Assembly (NCBI RefSeq): GCF_000687165.1
Contig: NZ_KK366049.1
Location: 160,764 to 224,763 of the forward strand
From: Paracidovorax oryzae ATCC 19882
GTDB lineage: Bacteria > Pseudomonadota > Gammaproteobacteria > Burkholderiales > Burkholderiaceae_C
Length of the DNA: 64,000 nt
Reading direction: 5' to 3'
Part shown: piece by piece, positions 50,705-59,701 of the stretch
Layout: each line of letters opens with the position of its first letter
Position numbering within the stretch: position 1 is the stretch's first letter
Program-made: the position numbers and the translations under genes
The notes under the pieces: generated by a model
Databases searched by the model: none
What the model was told of the DNA's origin: nothing
Seen by the model: the letters and a program-made list of their open reading frames with translations, nothing else

Positions 50705-52432
50705 ATGGCGACCTTCAGTACGGACGACCGTCCGCTTTCTTCCCGCAGCGCACTGCGCGCTGCCTCTTCTTTTCCCAACCAGACTTTGTCCTCCCATGGC
50801 GCGGAGGCGGCCTCGAGGCTTCACCTGCGGCAAGTGCAGTGGTGCCCGCCCGGCGCCGAGCCGCTGTGGGGCGAGCCGCTGGCGTTGAGCCTGCCGCCCG
50901 GCGTCACCGGCCTGGTAGGCGACAACGGCGTGGGCAAGAGCGTGCTGCTGTCGATCGCGGCCGGCGCGCTGCTGCCGTCTTCCGGCAATGTGCTGTGCAC
51001 GGGGACATGGCGGGCCGTGGGCCAGCATCCGCCGGGCACGACCCTGGCTGCGCTGGCAGGCCTCGACCGCGAACTGGAGGCATTGCAGAGGCTGGAGTGC
51101 GGCCAGGGCACCGCCGAAGACCTGCTTCTGGCGGACGGCCGCTGGGACTGGCCTGCGCGCTGGCGGCAGGCGCTGGAGGGGGCCGGGCTCGGTCACCTGC
51201 AGGGCGATGCCGATGCCGACCGCCTCAGCGGCGGAGAGCGTGTGCGCGTGGCGCTGGCCGGGGCCTTTTTTTCGCAGGCCGAGGTGCTGCTGCTGGACGA
51301 GCCGACCAACCACCTGGATGGCGACGCACGGCGCTGGCTGCAGCAGGCGCTGGACAGCGGGCGTGGCGGGCCGCGCGCCGTGCTTCTGGCGAGCCACGAC
51401 CGGGCGCTGCTGGAGTGCGCGGACCGCATCGTGGAACTGTCACCGCGCGGCCTGCGGCTGTACGGTGGCGGCTGGAGCGCGTATGCCGCCCAGAAGGCGG
51501 CCGAAACCCAGGCCGCACATGAAGCGCTGCGGCAGGCGCGAGTACAGCGCGATGGCGCGGTGCGGGACCTGCGCCGCCAGCAGGAGGCCCAGGCGCGGCG
51601 CAGCGCGCGGGGGGCCGCGGCACGACGGGTGGCGAACCAATCGCCCCTGGTGCTTGACCGCATGAAGGACCAGGCCGAAGCGCATGCGGGGCGGGAGGAT
51701 GTGCGCCGGCAGCAGGTGAGCGAACGGCTGCAGGAGACCGTGCGCGAGGCATTCGCCCGGGTGGGGGTGGAAGCGGCCGTGGCGCTGCCGCTGCCTGCCA
51801 GCGCCGTCCCGGCAGGCAAGCCGGTGCTGCGGCTGGAAGGGGCGGTGCCGCCGTTGGGGCCACAGGTGCCGCTCGACGGGGTCTGGAGCGGGCCGGTGCG
51901 CATCGCCGTGACCGGGCCCAATGGCTGCGGCAAGAGCACCCTGCTGCGCATGCTGGCCGGGCACGTGCCGCCCGCGGCGGGCCGCGCTGGCTGCCTGGTG
52001 CACGCGGCCTGGCTGGACCAGGATGCCAGGGGCCTGTTGCCGCCGGAGCTCAGCGTGATGGAGGCACTTGCGCTGGCGGAATCGCCGCTGCCCGCGGCGG
52101 AACTGCGCACGCGCCTGGCGCAGCTCGGCCTGGATGCGGGCCGCGTGCTGCGCCCGTCCGGCAGCCTCAGCGGCGGTGAGCGCGTGCGGGCTGCGCTGGC
52201 CTGTGCCCTGTGGGGTGGTGCGCCCGCGCAGCTGCTGCTGTTGGACGAACCCTCCAATCACCTGGATGCCCGGGCGGTGCAGGCGCTGCAGGAGGCGCTG
52301 TCAACGTTCACCGGGGCGATGGTCGTGGTGTCGCACGACCGGCATTTCCTGCAGGCACTGGCGCCGCAGGTGGCTTGGGCCTGGGAGGACGGGCGCTGGA
52401 ACCTCGATGGAGCGCTGCAGCCGGAGGGCTGA
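50705..52432 (+). CDS. ABC-F family ATPase
   Basis: This soluble 575-residue protein has two ABC domains and no membrane part. Domain 1 has Walker A GDNGVGKS, signature LSGGERVRVAL and LLLDEPTNHLDGDARRW; domain 2 has GPNGCGKST, LSGGERVRAAL and LLLDEPSNHLDARAV. They are joined by a charged helical linker (about 275-350). ABC-F proteins act on the ribosome, some giving antibiotic resistance. This one is a shorter-linker type I cannot place in a subfamily. An N-terminal 45-residue Ser/Ala leader precedes domain 1. ATG 50705 is chosen over 50663; neither has a strong ribosome binding site. A pyrimidine hexamer repeat lies about 100 bases upstream. Confidence 0.9.
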   Translation: MATFSTDDRPLSSRSALRAASSFPNQTLSSHGAEAASRLHLRQVQWCPPGAEPLWGEPLALSLPPGVTGLVGDNGVGKSVLLSIAAGALLPSSGNVLCTGTWRAVGQHPPGTTLAALAGLDRELEALQRLECGQGTAEDLLLADGRWDWPARWRQALEGAGLGHLQGDADADRLSGGERVRVALAGAFFSQAEVLLLDEPTNHLDGDARRWLQQALDSGRGGPRAVLLASHDRALLECADRIVELSPRGLRLYGGGWSAYAAQKAAETQAAHEALRQARVQRDGAVRDLRRQQEAQARRSARGAAARRVANQSPLVLDRMKDQAEAHAGREDVRRQQVSERLQETVREAFARVGVEAAVALPLPASAVPAGKPVLRLEGAVPPLGPQVPLDGVWSGPVRIAVTGPNGCGKSTLLRMLAGHVPPAAGRAGCLVHAAWLDQDARGLLPPELSVMEALALAESPLPAAELRTRLAQLGLDAGRVLRPSGSLSGGERVRAALACALWGGAPAQLLLLDEPSNHLDARAVQALQEALSTFTGAMVVVSHDRHFLQALAPQVAWAWEDGRWNLDGALQPEG

Positions 52433-52445
52433 GGGGCGGGGCGGC

Positions 52446-53723
52446 TCAGGACGCCAGCGCGGCGTGCTTCCAGGCCGTGGCGGCGGCTTGCGTGTCGCCG
52501 CGCTGTTCCGCGAGTTCGGCGAGGTGGCGCCAGGCGCGGCAGCGCAGCGGGCCTTCGCCGAGCTGCTGGGCGGCCTGGGTGAACAGCTGCTGGGCCTTGC
52601 CCCAGAGCTGGCGGCGCAGGCAGGCCATGCCGGACAAATACTGCAGGCGCGCATCGCGCGGATTGGCCTGCTGGGCGGTTTCGATGCGCGCCAGCCAGGC
52701 CGCGTCGAGCGCGTCGAGGTTGCTTTCCAGCACGCGCACGAGCTTGAGCGCATGCGCGTCGGGCAGCGGATCGGTGGCGTCCACCATGCGTTCCCACGCG
52801 GGCAGCAGCCAGGTGCGCACTTGGCCGTGGTCGCCACCGAGTTCGGTGAGGCGCTGTGCGGCATGGATGGCCAGTTCGGGCATGGCGCGCTCCGCCGCCT
52901 CGAACGCCATCCAGGTCTGCTGCAGCTGGGCGGGGTCGTGCGCGCCGTTGAGCAGTTCGATGGCGAGCCCGCGCACGATGCTCTGCGCCGCAGCGGGTGA
53001 GAAGGCGCGGTGCTTGCCGAGCAGGCGGGCGGTTTCCAGCGCCTCCTGGGTCTGGTGCGAGAGGCGCGTCGCCTTGAGGCGCGCCCGCAGGGCCAGTGTG
53101 CGCCGTGCCGCGCCCTGGGGCAGGGCGGCGAGGTGTTCGAGTGCGGTGGCCGCGTCGCGTTCGTCGAGCGACCAGCGTGCGGCGCGCAGCTGGGCGCCCT
53201 CGCGCAGTTCCAGCTCGCTCACGGGGGCGCGTGCCGGGATGTTGTCCAGGGCATTGCGCAGGTGGGCCTCGCGGGTGGCGCGGTCCTGCAGGGCGTGGGA
53301 GCTTTCGGCAGCGACGAGGTGCGCCAGCGTGCGCAGCTGGCGCCCGTGCGGCACGGCTTCTCCGGCGGCTTCCAGGGCGTTTTCCTGGGCGAGGGCGGCC
53401 ATGGCGGCCTTGCGCGAGCGCAGGAAGCGCCCGGCCAGCAGCTGCGAGAGCGCGTCGAGCAGGGCCGCGTGCATGGAGCGCTCCTTCTGCTGCACGCGCC
53501 AGCGCCGTGCCTGGCCCGGCAGTTCGAGCAGCGCGGACAGTGCGCGCAGCGCGGCATAGAGGATCGCGAAGCCGCCGAAGAACAGCAGCAGCACGAAGTT
53601 GAGCGACAGGTCGACGCGGTAGGGTGGCCAGAACAGGGTCACGGTGCCCTGGTTGTTGCCCGCGAACAGGGCGGCAGCCACGGCCGTGCCGAAAAGTACC
53701 AGGAACCAGAGTGCTGCGCGCAT
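52446..53723 (-). CDS. hemY: HemY-like TPR membrane protein
   Basis: This is the 425-residue HemY of Proteobacteria (not the Gram-positive protoporphyrinogen oxidase). It has two N-terminal membrane helices (WFLVLFGTAVAAALFAGNN and FVLLLFFGGFAILYAALRAL) and a long TPR-like helical region (about 75-415). It is encoded with haem biosynthesis genes, and its biochemical role is unclear. It is last in hemC-hemD-hemX-hemY and convergent with the ABC-F gene after 13 bases. Confidence 0.93.
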   Translation of the reverse strand: MRAALWFLVLFGTAVAAALFAGNNQGTVTLFWPPYRVDLSLNFVLLLFFGGFAILYAALRALSALLELPGQARRWRVQQKERSMHAALLDALSQLLAGRFLRSRKAAMAALAQENALEAAGEAVPHGRQLRTLAHLVAAESSHALQDRATREAHLRNALDNIPARAPVSELELREGAQLRAARWSLDERDAATALEHLAALPQGAARRTLALRARLKATRLSHQTQEALETARLLGKHRAFSPAAAQSIVRGLAIELLNGAHDPAQLQQTWMAFEAAERAMPELAIHAAQRLTELGGDHGQVRTWLLPAWERMVDATDPLPDAHALKLVRVLESNLDALDAAWLARIETAQQANPRDARLQYLSGMACLRRQLWGKAQQLFTQAAQQLGEGPLRCRAWRHLAELAEQRGDTQAAATAWKHAALAS

Positions 53724-53746
53724 GGGTGGGTGGTCTCCTGCGCGGT

Positions 53747-54829
53747 TCAGCGGCCGGCGGCGGCGGTGGCCAGCGTGGCGAAGGTTTCGTCCAGCGTGGG
53801 CAGGGCCGCGCCCTTGAGGTGGACCTGTGCCTGCTGAAGCACCGTGGCCGCCGTCTGCGTGCGACGCGATGCGGGATCGAAGTACCGGCCCAGGGCGTTG
53901 TTCGCGGCGGAGAGGTCGGCGCGCGCCGATTCGTACTGCCGTGCGAGCAGCGCGAGGCGGGCGTTCATCAGCTGGAGCTTGAGGTTCTCGCGCAGGAAGA
54001 AGGCCTGGTCGGGGGCGATGAGGATGGCCTCCGGGCGGTCGATGCGGGTGACGCGCAGCAACTGGCGGGCCTCGTCGCGCACGACTTCCCAGCTGCGCTG
54101 CAGCGTGGCCTGCCACCAGGGAAGGGTGCCGTCGGCGCCGGCCGGTGCAGTGCCCTCGGACGGGCGGGCGGCGGCATTCATGCGCCGCGTGGCCGCGGCC
54201 TGCGCGACGGCGTTCTGCAGGGGCAGATCGTCCACCTGGCGCATGAGGTCGTCCAGGCGGGCCAGCAGGCCGGCCGTGTCGGTGACCTGGGCCGAGCCCA
54301 CGCGGTCGAGGTCGCGGCCGATGGCGCGCGCCACGGGGGCCAGGCGCGGCTGGGCGGCCCGCTCGATGCGCTGGCTGGCACTCTTGAGCGCGGCCATGAC
54401 GGGCTCCAGGCTGCCGGTGAGCTGGGCCTGCTGCTGCGCGAGGCGCAGCGCGGATTCGATGTCCACCACGAGGTTCTCGTCGCGCGAGCGCGAGAGGCTC
54501 TGCATGAGTTCCTCGAGCTGGCTGCGCTGCAGGGCGACTTCGCTCACGCGGGTTTCGTTCACGGCGATGCGCGCAGAGACGTCGCGCGCCATGTCCAGCG
54601 CCTGGTTGGCGAGGGTGCGGGCCTCGATGGACTGCGCGCCCGCATCGGCCGACTGGCGGGCGAGCTGTTCCTGGATGCTGCCGAGGCGCTGCCACAGCAT
54701 GACGCTGGTCGCGAGGCCGGCGACGGCCACGACGCCGAGCAGCGCCAGCACGGCGCGCTGCACGCCGGAGGCCTGGGGCGCCGAGGTTGCGGGAGGCGCG
54801 GGAGGTGCGTTGTGGGGCTCGGAACTCAT
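53747..54829 (-). CDS. hemX: HemX-like membrane protein
   Basis: This 360-residue protein has a Pro/Ala-rich N-terminus, one membrane helix (AVLALLGVVAVAGLATSVMLW, about 26-46) and a long periplasmic helical region with the HemX family blocks EQLARQSADAGAQ, VVDIESALRLAQQQAQLTG and FFLRENLKLQLMNARLALLA. HemX is often labelled uroporphyrinogen-III C-methyltransferase, but this domain has no methyltransferase motif. Its start overlaps the hemD stop (ATGA). Confidence 0.93.
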   Translation of the reverse strand: MSSEPHNAPPAPPATSAPQASGVQRAVLALLGVVAVAGLATSVMLWQRLGSIQEQLARQSADAGAQSIEARTLANQALDMARDVSARIAVNETRVSEVALQRSQLEELMQSLSRSRDENLVVDIESALRLAQQQAQLTGSLEPVMAALKSASQRIERAAQPRLAPVARAIGRDLDRVGSAQVTDTAGLLARLDDLMRQVDDLPLQNAVAQAAATRRMNAAARPSEGTAPAGADGTLPWWQATLQRSWEVVRDEARQLLRVTRIDRPEAILIAPDQAFFLRENLKLQLMNARLALLARQYESARADLSAANNALGRYFDPASRRTQTAATVLQQAQVHLKGAALPTLDETFATLATAAAGR

Positions 54830-55665
54830 GGGTGGGATTCTATCGATGCGACCACGTCGTTCAGGGCAGGGCGGCACTGGCGCACGGCCCCGAAGCCGGC
54901 GTCCTGCGCGGCCTGCGCGATGCGGGGATGGGTGGCGAGCGCGCGCGCTCCGGACCAGTCCTGCCCGGGCAGCGCTGCCCCCAGGTGGGCCACGGCCTCG
55001 GAACTGCTGAAAAGCCAGAGCGAGCCGTCCGTGGCCGCGGTGCGGGCGAGGGCCAGTTGCTCTGCGCTGAAGTCGGGGGCGCCCCGTTCGTAGGCCGCGA
55101 CGAATTCGGCGTGCCCGCCAGCCGCGGCGATCTGCTGCGCGAGCCATTCGCGGCCCGTGCCTGCGACGGTGTCCGTGCCGTCGCTGTCGGCCTGCGCGCC
55201 GCGCACGATGAGGATGCGGTCGCCCTGCCGCACCTGCGGCGCCACCTGCGCCCAGAGGGATTCGGAGTCGAACTGCGCGGCATCGGGCGCGGGCCGGTCG
55301 ATGGCTTCCGCAGGCACGCCGGCCTGCCGCAGCGCCTGGGCGGTGCCGGGGCCGGGCGCCCAGATCCGCGGCAGCGCGGCCGGATCGCCAGCGAACAGCG
55401 CGGCACCCGTGCCTGGCGGATCAAAGAAATGGTGGGCCGCGTTGCTGCTCACGAACATGACCGCGCGCCAGCGGGGCCAGGCCTCGCGGGCTGCCTGCAG
55501 TGCCGCGCGGGCTTCGGGATGGGCGCATCCCCGGATGGCGATGAGGGGCAGGGCCACGGCATCGATGCCGCGCGCATGCAGGTGCACGACCCACTGCGTG
55601 GCGTCGCGCTCCGGGCGGGTGACGATGGCGCGGCGCGGGGCCGGAGGAGGGGGGGCGCGGTGCAC
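54826..55665 (-). CDS. hemD: Uroporphyrinogen-III synthase
   Basis: HemD closes hydroxymethylbilane to uroporphyrinogen III. The 279 residues show RRAIVTRPERDATQWVVHL, MFVSSNAAHHFFD, IWAPGPGTAQALRQAGVPAE, RILIVRGAQA and LWLFSSSEAVAHLG, which match the poorly conserved family. The start is uncertain: GTG at 55665 gives a sensible N-terminus and lies 34 bases after the hemC stop; the frame stays open to 55920 inside hemC. It ends in an ATGA overlap with hemX. Confidence 0.9.
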   Translation of the reverse strand: MHRAPPPPAPRRAIVTRPERDATQWVVHLHARGIDAVALPLIAIRGCAHPEARAALQAAREAWPRWRAVMFVSSNAAHHFFDPPGTGAALFAGDPAALPRIWAPGPGTAQALRQAGVPAEAIDRPAPDAAQFDSESLWAQVAPQVRQGDRILIVRGAQADSDGTDTVAGTGREWLAQQIAAAGGHAEFVAAYERGAPDFSAEQLALARTAATDGSLWLFSSSEAVAHLGAALPGQDWSGARALATHPRIAQAAQDAGFGAVRQCRPALNDVVASIESHP

Positions 55666-55699
55666 GGGTGGATGCGGGCTCGGTGGGCGGGCGTGCCGG

Positions 55700-56653
55700 T
55701 CAGGCCGGGATCTGCGCGCCGTCCGCACGCAGCCGCGCCGCGACGGCGGAGCCGAGTGCCTCTGCTTCGGGCAGGGAGGCGACCGGCGCGGACACCTGCA
55801 CGCGCACCAGGGGGCGGATGCATTCGGGGTCGCCCCAGGCGCCGTCCAGGCGCAGCGTGCCGGCGTCCGTCCACCGGCCGTGGGCCGCGAGCGGCACGGA
55901 GCAGCTGCCGCCCAGTGCACGGCTCACGGCGCGCTCGGCGGCCACGCAGAGCCAGGTGGCCTGGTGGGCGAGCGGTGCCACCGCCTGCAGCAGGTCGTGG
56001 CGTTCGGAGCGCACCTCCAGGCCCAGCGCGCCCTGGCCGGCGGCCGGCAGCATCTCGTCGGGCTCGAACAGGGCACGGATGCGGCCTTCCAGGCCCAGGC
56101 GCTTGAGGCCCGCGGCCGCGAGCACGATGGCGTCGTACTGGCCTTCGTCGAGCTTGCGCAGGCGGGTGTCCAGGTTGCCGCGCAGCGGCTGGATGTCGAG
56201 GTCGGGACGCAGCGCCTGCAGCAGCACCTGCCGGCGCAGGCTGGAGGTGCCGACCACGGCACCCAGGGGCAGGTCGGCGAGGCAGGCGTGGCGGGGAGAG
56301 ACGAAGGCGTCGCGCGGATCCTCGCGCTCCATCACGCAGGCCAGCTCGAAGCCCTCGGGCAGCTCCATGGGCACGTCCTTGAGCGAATGCACGGCCACGT
56401 GGGCGCGGCCTTCTTCCAGCGCGACTTCCAGCTCCTTCACGAAGAGGCCCTTGCCGCCCACCTTGGACAGGGTGCGGTCGAGGATCTGGTCGCCCTTGGT
56501 GGTCATTCCGAGCAGTTCGACGGCGTGGCCACGCGCACGCAGCAGGGCCTGCACGTGCTCGGCCTGCCAGAGCGCGAGGCGGCTTTCGCGCGTGGCGATG
56601 ACGATGGGGGGAAGGCCGGAGGAGGCGGAGGTCGTGGAGGAGAAGGGATGCAT
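55700..56653 (-). CDS. hemC: Hydroxymethylbilane synthase
   Basis: HemC polymerises four porphobilinogens into hydroxymethylbilane. The 317 residues include [66 protein letters not shown] with [12 protein letters not shown], and the dipyrromethane cofactor cysteine C251 in [13 protein letters not shown]. It is first in the hem operon, divergent from ppc with 113 bases between the starts. Confidence 0.96.
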   Translation of the reverse strand: MHPFSSTTSASSGLPPIVIATRESRLALWQAEHVQALLRARGHAVELLGMTTKGDQILDRTLSKVGGKGLFVKELEVALEEGRAHVAVHSLKDVPMELPEGFELACVMEREDPRDAFVSPRHACLADLPLGAVVGTSSLRRQVLLQALRPDLDIQPLRGNLDTRLRKLDEGQYDAIVLAAAGLKRLGLEGRIRALFEPDEMLPAAGQGALGLEVRSERHDLLQAVAPLAHQATWLCVAAERAVSRALGGSCSVPLAAHGRWTDAGTLRLDGAWGDPECIRPLVRVQVSAPVASLPEAEALGSAVAARLRADGAQIPA

Positions 56654-56766
56654 CGCGGTGTTCCAGGCCGGGCGGGCGGAAGGCTCGGCAGGCCTGGCGG
56701 GGATGCTAGCATGCTGCGCCGCAGCACCCGCCGTTCCGCCGGGGCGCCTCCAGGAGACCTTTCCGC

Positions 56767-59622
56767 ATGAATGCGACGCCTTCCCGCAAGACCGATCCCG
56801 TGTCCGAGCCGCAGGCCGCCCCGTCGCCCGGACGCCGCGCCGACAAGGACCAGCCGCTGATCCAGGACATCCGCCTGCTCGGGCGCATCCTGGGTGATGT
56901 GATCCGCGAGCAGGAGGGCGTGGCGGCCTACGACCTGGTGGAGCAGGTGCGCAAGCTGTCGGTGGCGTTCCGCCGCGATGCGGACCAGGAGGCGGACAAG
57001 GCGCTCAAGAAGCTGCTCAAGGGCCTGTCGGGTGACCAGACGGTGAGCGTGATCCGCGCCTTCACGTATTTCAGCCACCTGGCCAACCTCGCCGAGGACC
57101 GGCACCACATCCGCCGCCGCACCGTGCACGAGCGGGCCGGCAGCACGCAGGAAGGCAGCATCGAGGTGGCCCTGGCCCGGCTGCGCTGGGCGGGCATCGC
57201 GCCGCGCGCCGTGGCGCAGACGCTGGCGCGCAGCTACGTGTCGCCGGTGCTGACCGCGCACCCGACGGAGGTGCAGCGCAAGAGCATCCTGGACGCGGAG
57301 CGCGACATCGCCGAACTGCTGGCCGAGCGCGACGAGATCCAGGCGCGGGGGCTGTTCTACAAGTCCGCGCGCGATGCGCTCACGCCGCGCGAACTGGCGG
57401 CCAACGAGGCGCGGCTGCGCGCCCGCGTCGCGCAGCTCTGGCAGACCCGGCTGCTGCGTTACACCAAGCTCACGGTGGCCGACGAGATCGAGAACGCGCT
57501 TTCCTACTACGAATCGACCTTCCTGCGCGAGATCCCGCGCCTGTACGAGGACCTGGAGCGGGCGCTGGGCAGCCAGCCGGTGGCGAGCTTCCTGCGCATG
57601 GGCCAGTGGATCGGCGGCGACCGCGACGGCAACCCCAACGTGAGCGCCGAAACGCTGGAGCTGGCGCTGCGCCGCCAGGCCGAGGTGGCCCTGCGCCACT
57701 ACCTGACCGAGGTGCACTACCTGGGGGGCGAGTTGTCGCTGTCGGCCCGGCTGGTGCAGGTCTCCCCCGAGATGCAGCAGCTCGCCGAACGATCGCCCGA
57801 CACCAGCGAGCACCGGCAGGACGAGCCCTACCGCCGCGCGCTCACCGGCATCTATGCGCGGCTGGCGGCGACGCTGCGCGAATTGACGGGCGGCGAGGCT
57901 GCGCGCCATGCCGTGGCGCCCCAGAACCCGTACGGCGACGCCTCGGAATTCCTCGCGGACCTGCGCGTCATCGAGGCTTCGCTGCGGTCGCACCGCGGGG
58001 CGCCTCTGGCGGCGCAGCGGCTGCATCCGCTGGTGCGGGCCGTGGAGGTGTTCGGCTTCCACCTGGCCACGGTGGACCTGCGGCAGAGCTCCGACCAGCA
58101 CGAGCGCGTGGTGGCGGAGCTGCTGGCCACGGCGCGGATCGAGGCCGATTACGCGGCCCTGCCGGAGGACGCGCGCCAGGCGCTGCTGGTGCGCCTGCTG
58201 TGCGATGCCCGTCCGCTGCGCGTGGTGGGTGCGGAGTATTCGGAGCACACGCGCGGCGAGATCGCCATCTTCGAGACGGCGCGGCGCATGCGCGACCGCT
58301 ACGGCGCCCAGGCCATCCGGCACTACATCATCAGCCACACCGAGACGGTGAGCGACCTGCTGGAAGTGCTGTTGCTGCAGAAAGAGGTGGGCCTGATGCA
58401 TGGCACGCTGGACGGCGCCGATGCGCGCGCCGACCTGATCGTGGTGCCGCTCTTCGAGACCATCGGCGACCTGCGCAACGCGCAGCCCATCATGCGGGCG
58501 CTGTACGAGGTGCCGGGCTTCGCGGCCATGGTGCAGCGCGGCGGGGCCGAGCAGGACATCATGCTGGGCTACTCCGACAGCAACAAGGACGGCGGCATCT
58601 TCACCAGCAACTGGGAGCTGTACCGCGCCGAGATCGCGCTGGTGGAGCTGTTCGACACGCTGGAGGCGCGCCACCGCATCCGCCTGCGGCTTTTCCACGG
58701 CCGCGGCGGCACGGTGGGGCGCGGCGGCGGCCCGAGCTACCAGGCCATCCTGGCACAGCCGCCCGGCACGGTGCGCGGGCAGATCCGCCTGACGGAGCAG
58801 GGCGAGGTGATCGCCTCCAAGTATGCCAACCCGGAGATCGGCCGGCGCAACCTGGAGACGCTGGTGGCCGCCACGCTGGAGGCCACGCTGCTGCAGCCCA
58901 CCAAGCCCGCCACCAAGGCCTTCCACGAGGCCGCGGCCGAACTCTCGCAGGCGAGCATGGCGGCCTACCGGGCGCTGGTGTACGACACCCCGGGCTTCGC
59001 CGACTATTTCTTCAACTCCACGCCGATCCGGGAGATCGCCGAGCTCAACATCGGCTCGCGCCCGGCCTCGCGCAAGCCCAGCCAGAAGATCGAGGACCTG
59101 CGCGCCATTCCCTGGGGGTTCAGCTGGGGCCAGTGCCGGCTCACCCTGCCGGGCTGGTACGGTTTCGGATCGGCCGTGGAGGCCTTCGTGAAGGCGGCGG
59201 GCGAGGACCCGAAGGCCCGCATGGCGCTGCTGCAGAAGATGTACCGGCAGTGGCCTTTCTTCCGCACGCTGCTGTCCAACATGGACATGGTGCTGGCCAA
59301 GAGCGACCTGGCGCTGGCGTCGCGCTACAGCGAACTGGTGGCGGATGCGCGCCTGCGGCGCAAGGTGTTCGGCTCCATCGAGGCCGAATGGCAGCGCACG
59401 GTGGATGCGCTGGCGCGCATCACCGGCGACCGGCAGCGGCTGGCGCACAACACGGCGCTGGCGCGCTCGATCCGCCACCGCTTCCCCTACATCGATCCGC
59501 TGCACCACCTGCAGGTGGAATTGGTGCGGCGCTGGCGCGCGGGCGAGGGCAGCGAGCGCGTGCAGACTGGTATCCACATCTGCATCAACGGCATTGCGGC
59601 GGGCCTGCGCAATACCGGCTGA
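56767..59622 (+). CDS. ppc: Phosphoenolpyruvate carboxylase
   Basis: Ppc carboxylates phosphoenolpyruvate to oxaloacetate, refilling the citric acid cycle. The 951 residues carry the catalytic H165 in [64 protein letters not shown] and the C-terminus [19 protein letters not shown] needed for activity and effector binding. The first 35 residues are a Pro/Ala/Lys leader slightly longer than in E. coli. The gene is complete. Confidence 0.97.
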   Translation: MNATPSRKTDPVSEPQAAPSPGRRADKDQPLIQDIRLLGRILGDVIREQEGVAAYDLVEQVRKLSVAFRRDADQEADKALKKLLKGLSGDQTVSVIRAFTYFSHLANLAEDRHHIRRRTVHERAGSTQEGSIEVALARLRWAGIAPRAVAQTLARSYVSPVLTAHPTEVQRKSILDAERDIAELLAERDEIQARGLFYKSARDALTPRELAANEARLRARVAQLWQTRLLRYTKLTVADEIENALSYYESTFLREIPRLYEDLERALGSQPVASFLRMGQWIGGDRDGNPNVSAETLELALRRQAEVALRHYLTEVHYLGGELSLSARLVQVSPEMQQLAERSPDTSEHRQDEPYRRALTGIYARLAATLRELTGGEAARHAVAPQNPYGDASEFLADLRVIEASLRSHRGAPLAAQRLHPLVRAVEVFGFHLATVDLRQSSDQHERVVAELLATARIEADYAALPEDARQALLVRLLCDARPLRVVGAEYSEHTRGEIAIFETARRMRDRYGAQAIRHYIISHTETVSDLLEVLLLQKEVGLMHGTLDGADARADLIVVPLFETIGDLRNAQPIMRALYEVPGFAAMVQRGGAEQDIMLGYSDSNKDGGIFTSNWELYRAEIALVELFDTLEARHRIRLRLFHGRGGTVGRGGGPSYQAILAQPPGTVRGQIRLTEQGEVIASKYANPEIGRRNLETLVAATLEATLLQPTKPATKAFHEAAAELSQASMAAYRALVYDTPGFADYFFNSTPIREIAELNIGSRPASRKPSQKIEDLRAIPWGFSWGQCRLTLPGWYGFGSAVEAFVKAAGEDPKARMALLQKMYRQWPFFRTLLSNMDMVLAKSDLALASRYSELVADARLRRKVFGSIEAEWQRTVDALARITGDRQRLAHNTALARSIRHRFPYIDPLHHLQVELVRRWRAGEGSERVQTGIHICINGIAAGLRNTG

Positions 59623-59701
59623 AGGCCCGGGCCTGCTTCTTGCTCACGAGCGTGCAGGCGCGCGATGGCGCCGTGCATGGACACCGGCGAAGGCAGCGTG
59701 A

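Noticed and set aside
56503..59577. 1024-codon ORF on the minus strand
   Set aside because: Antisense to ppc; its last residues only mirror part of hemC in another frame.
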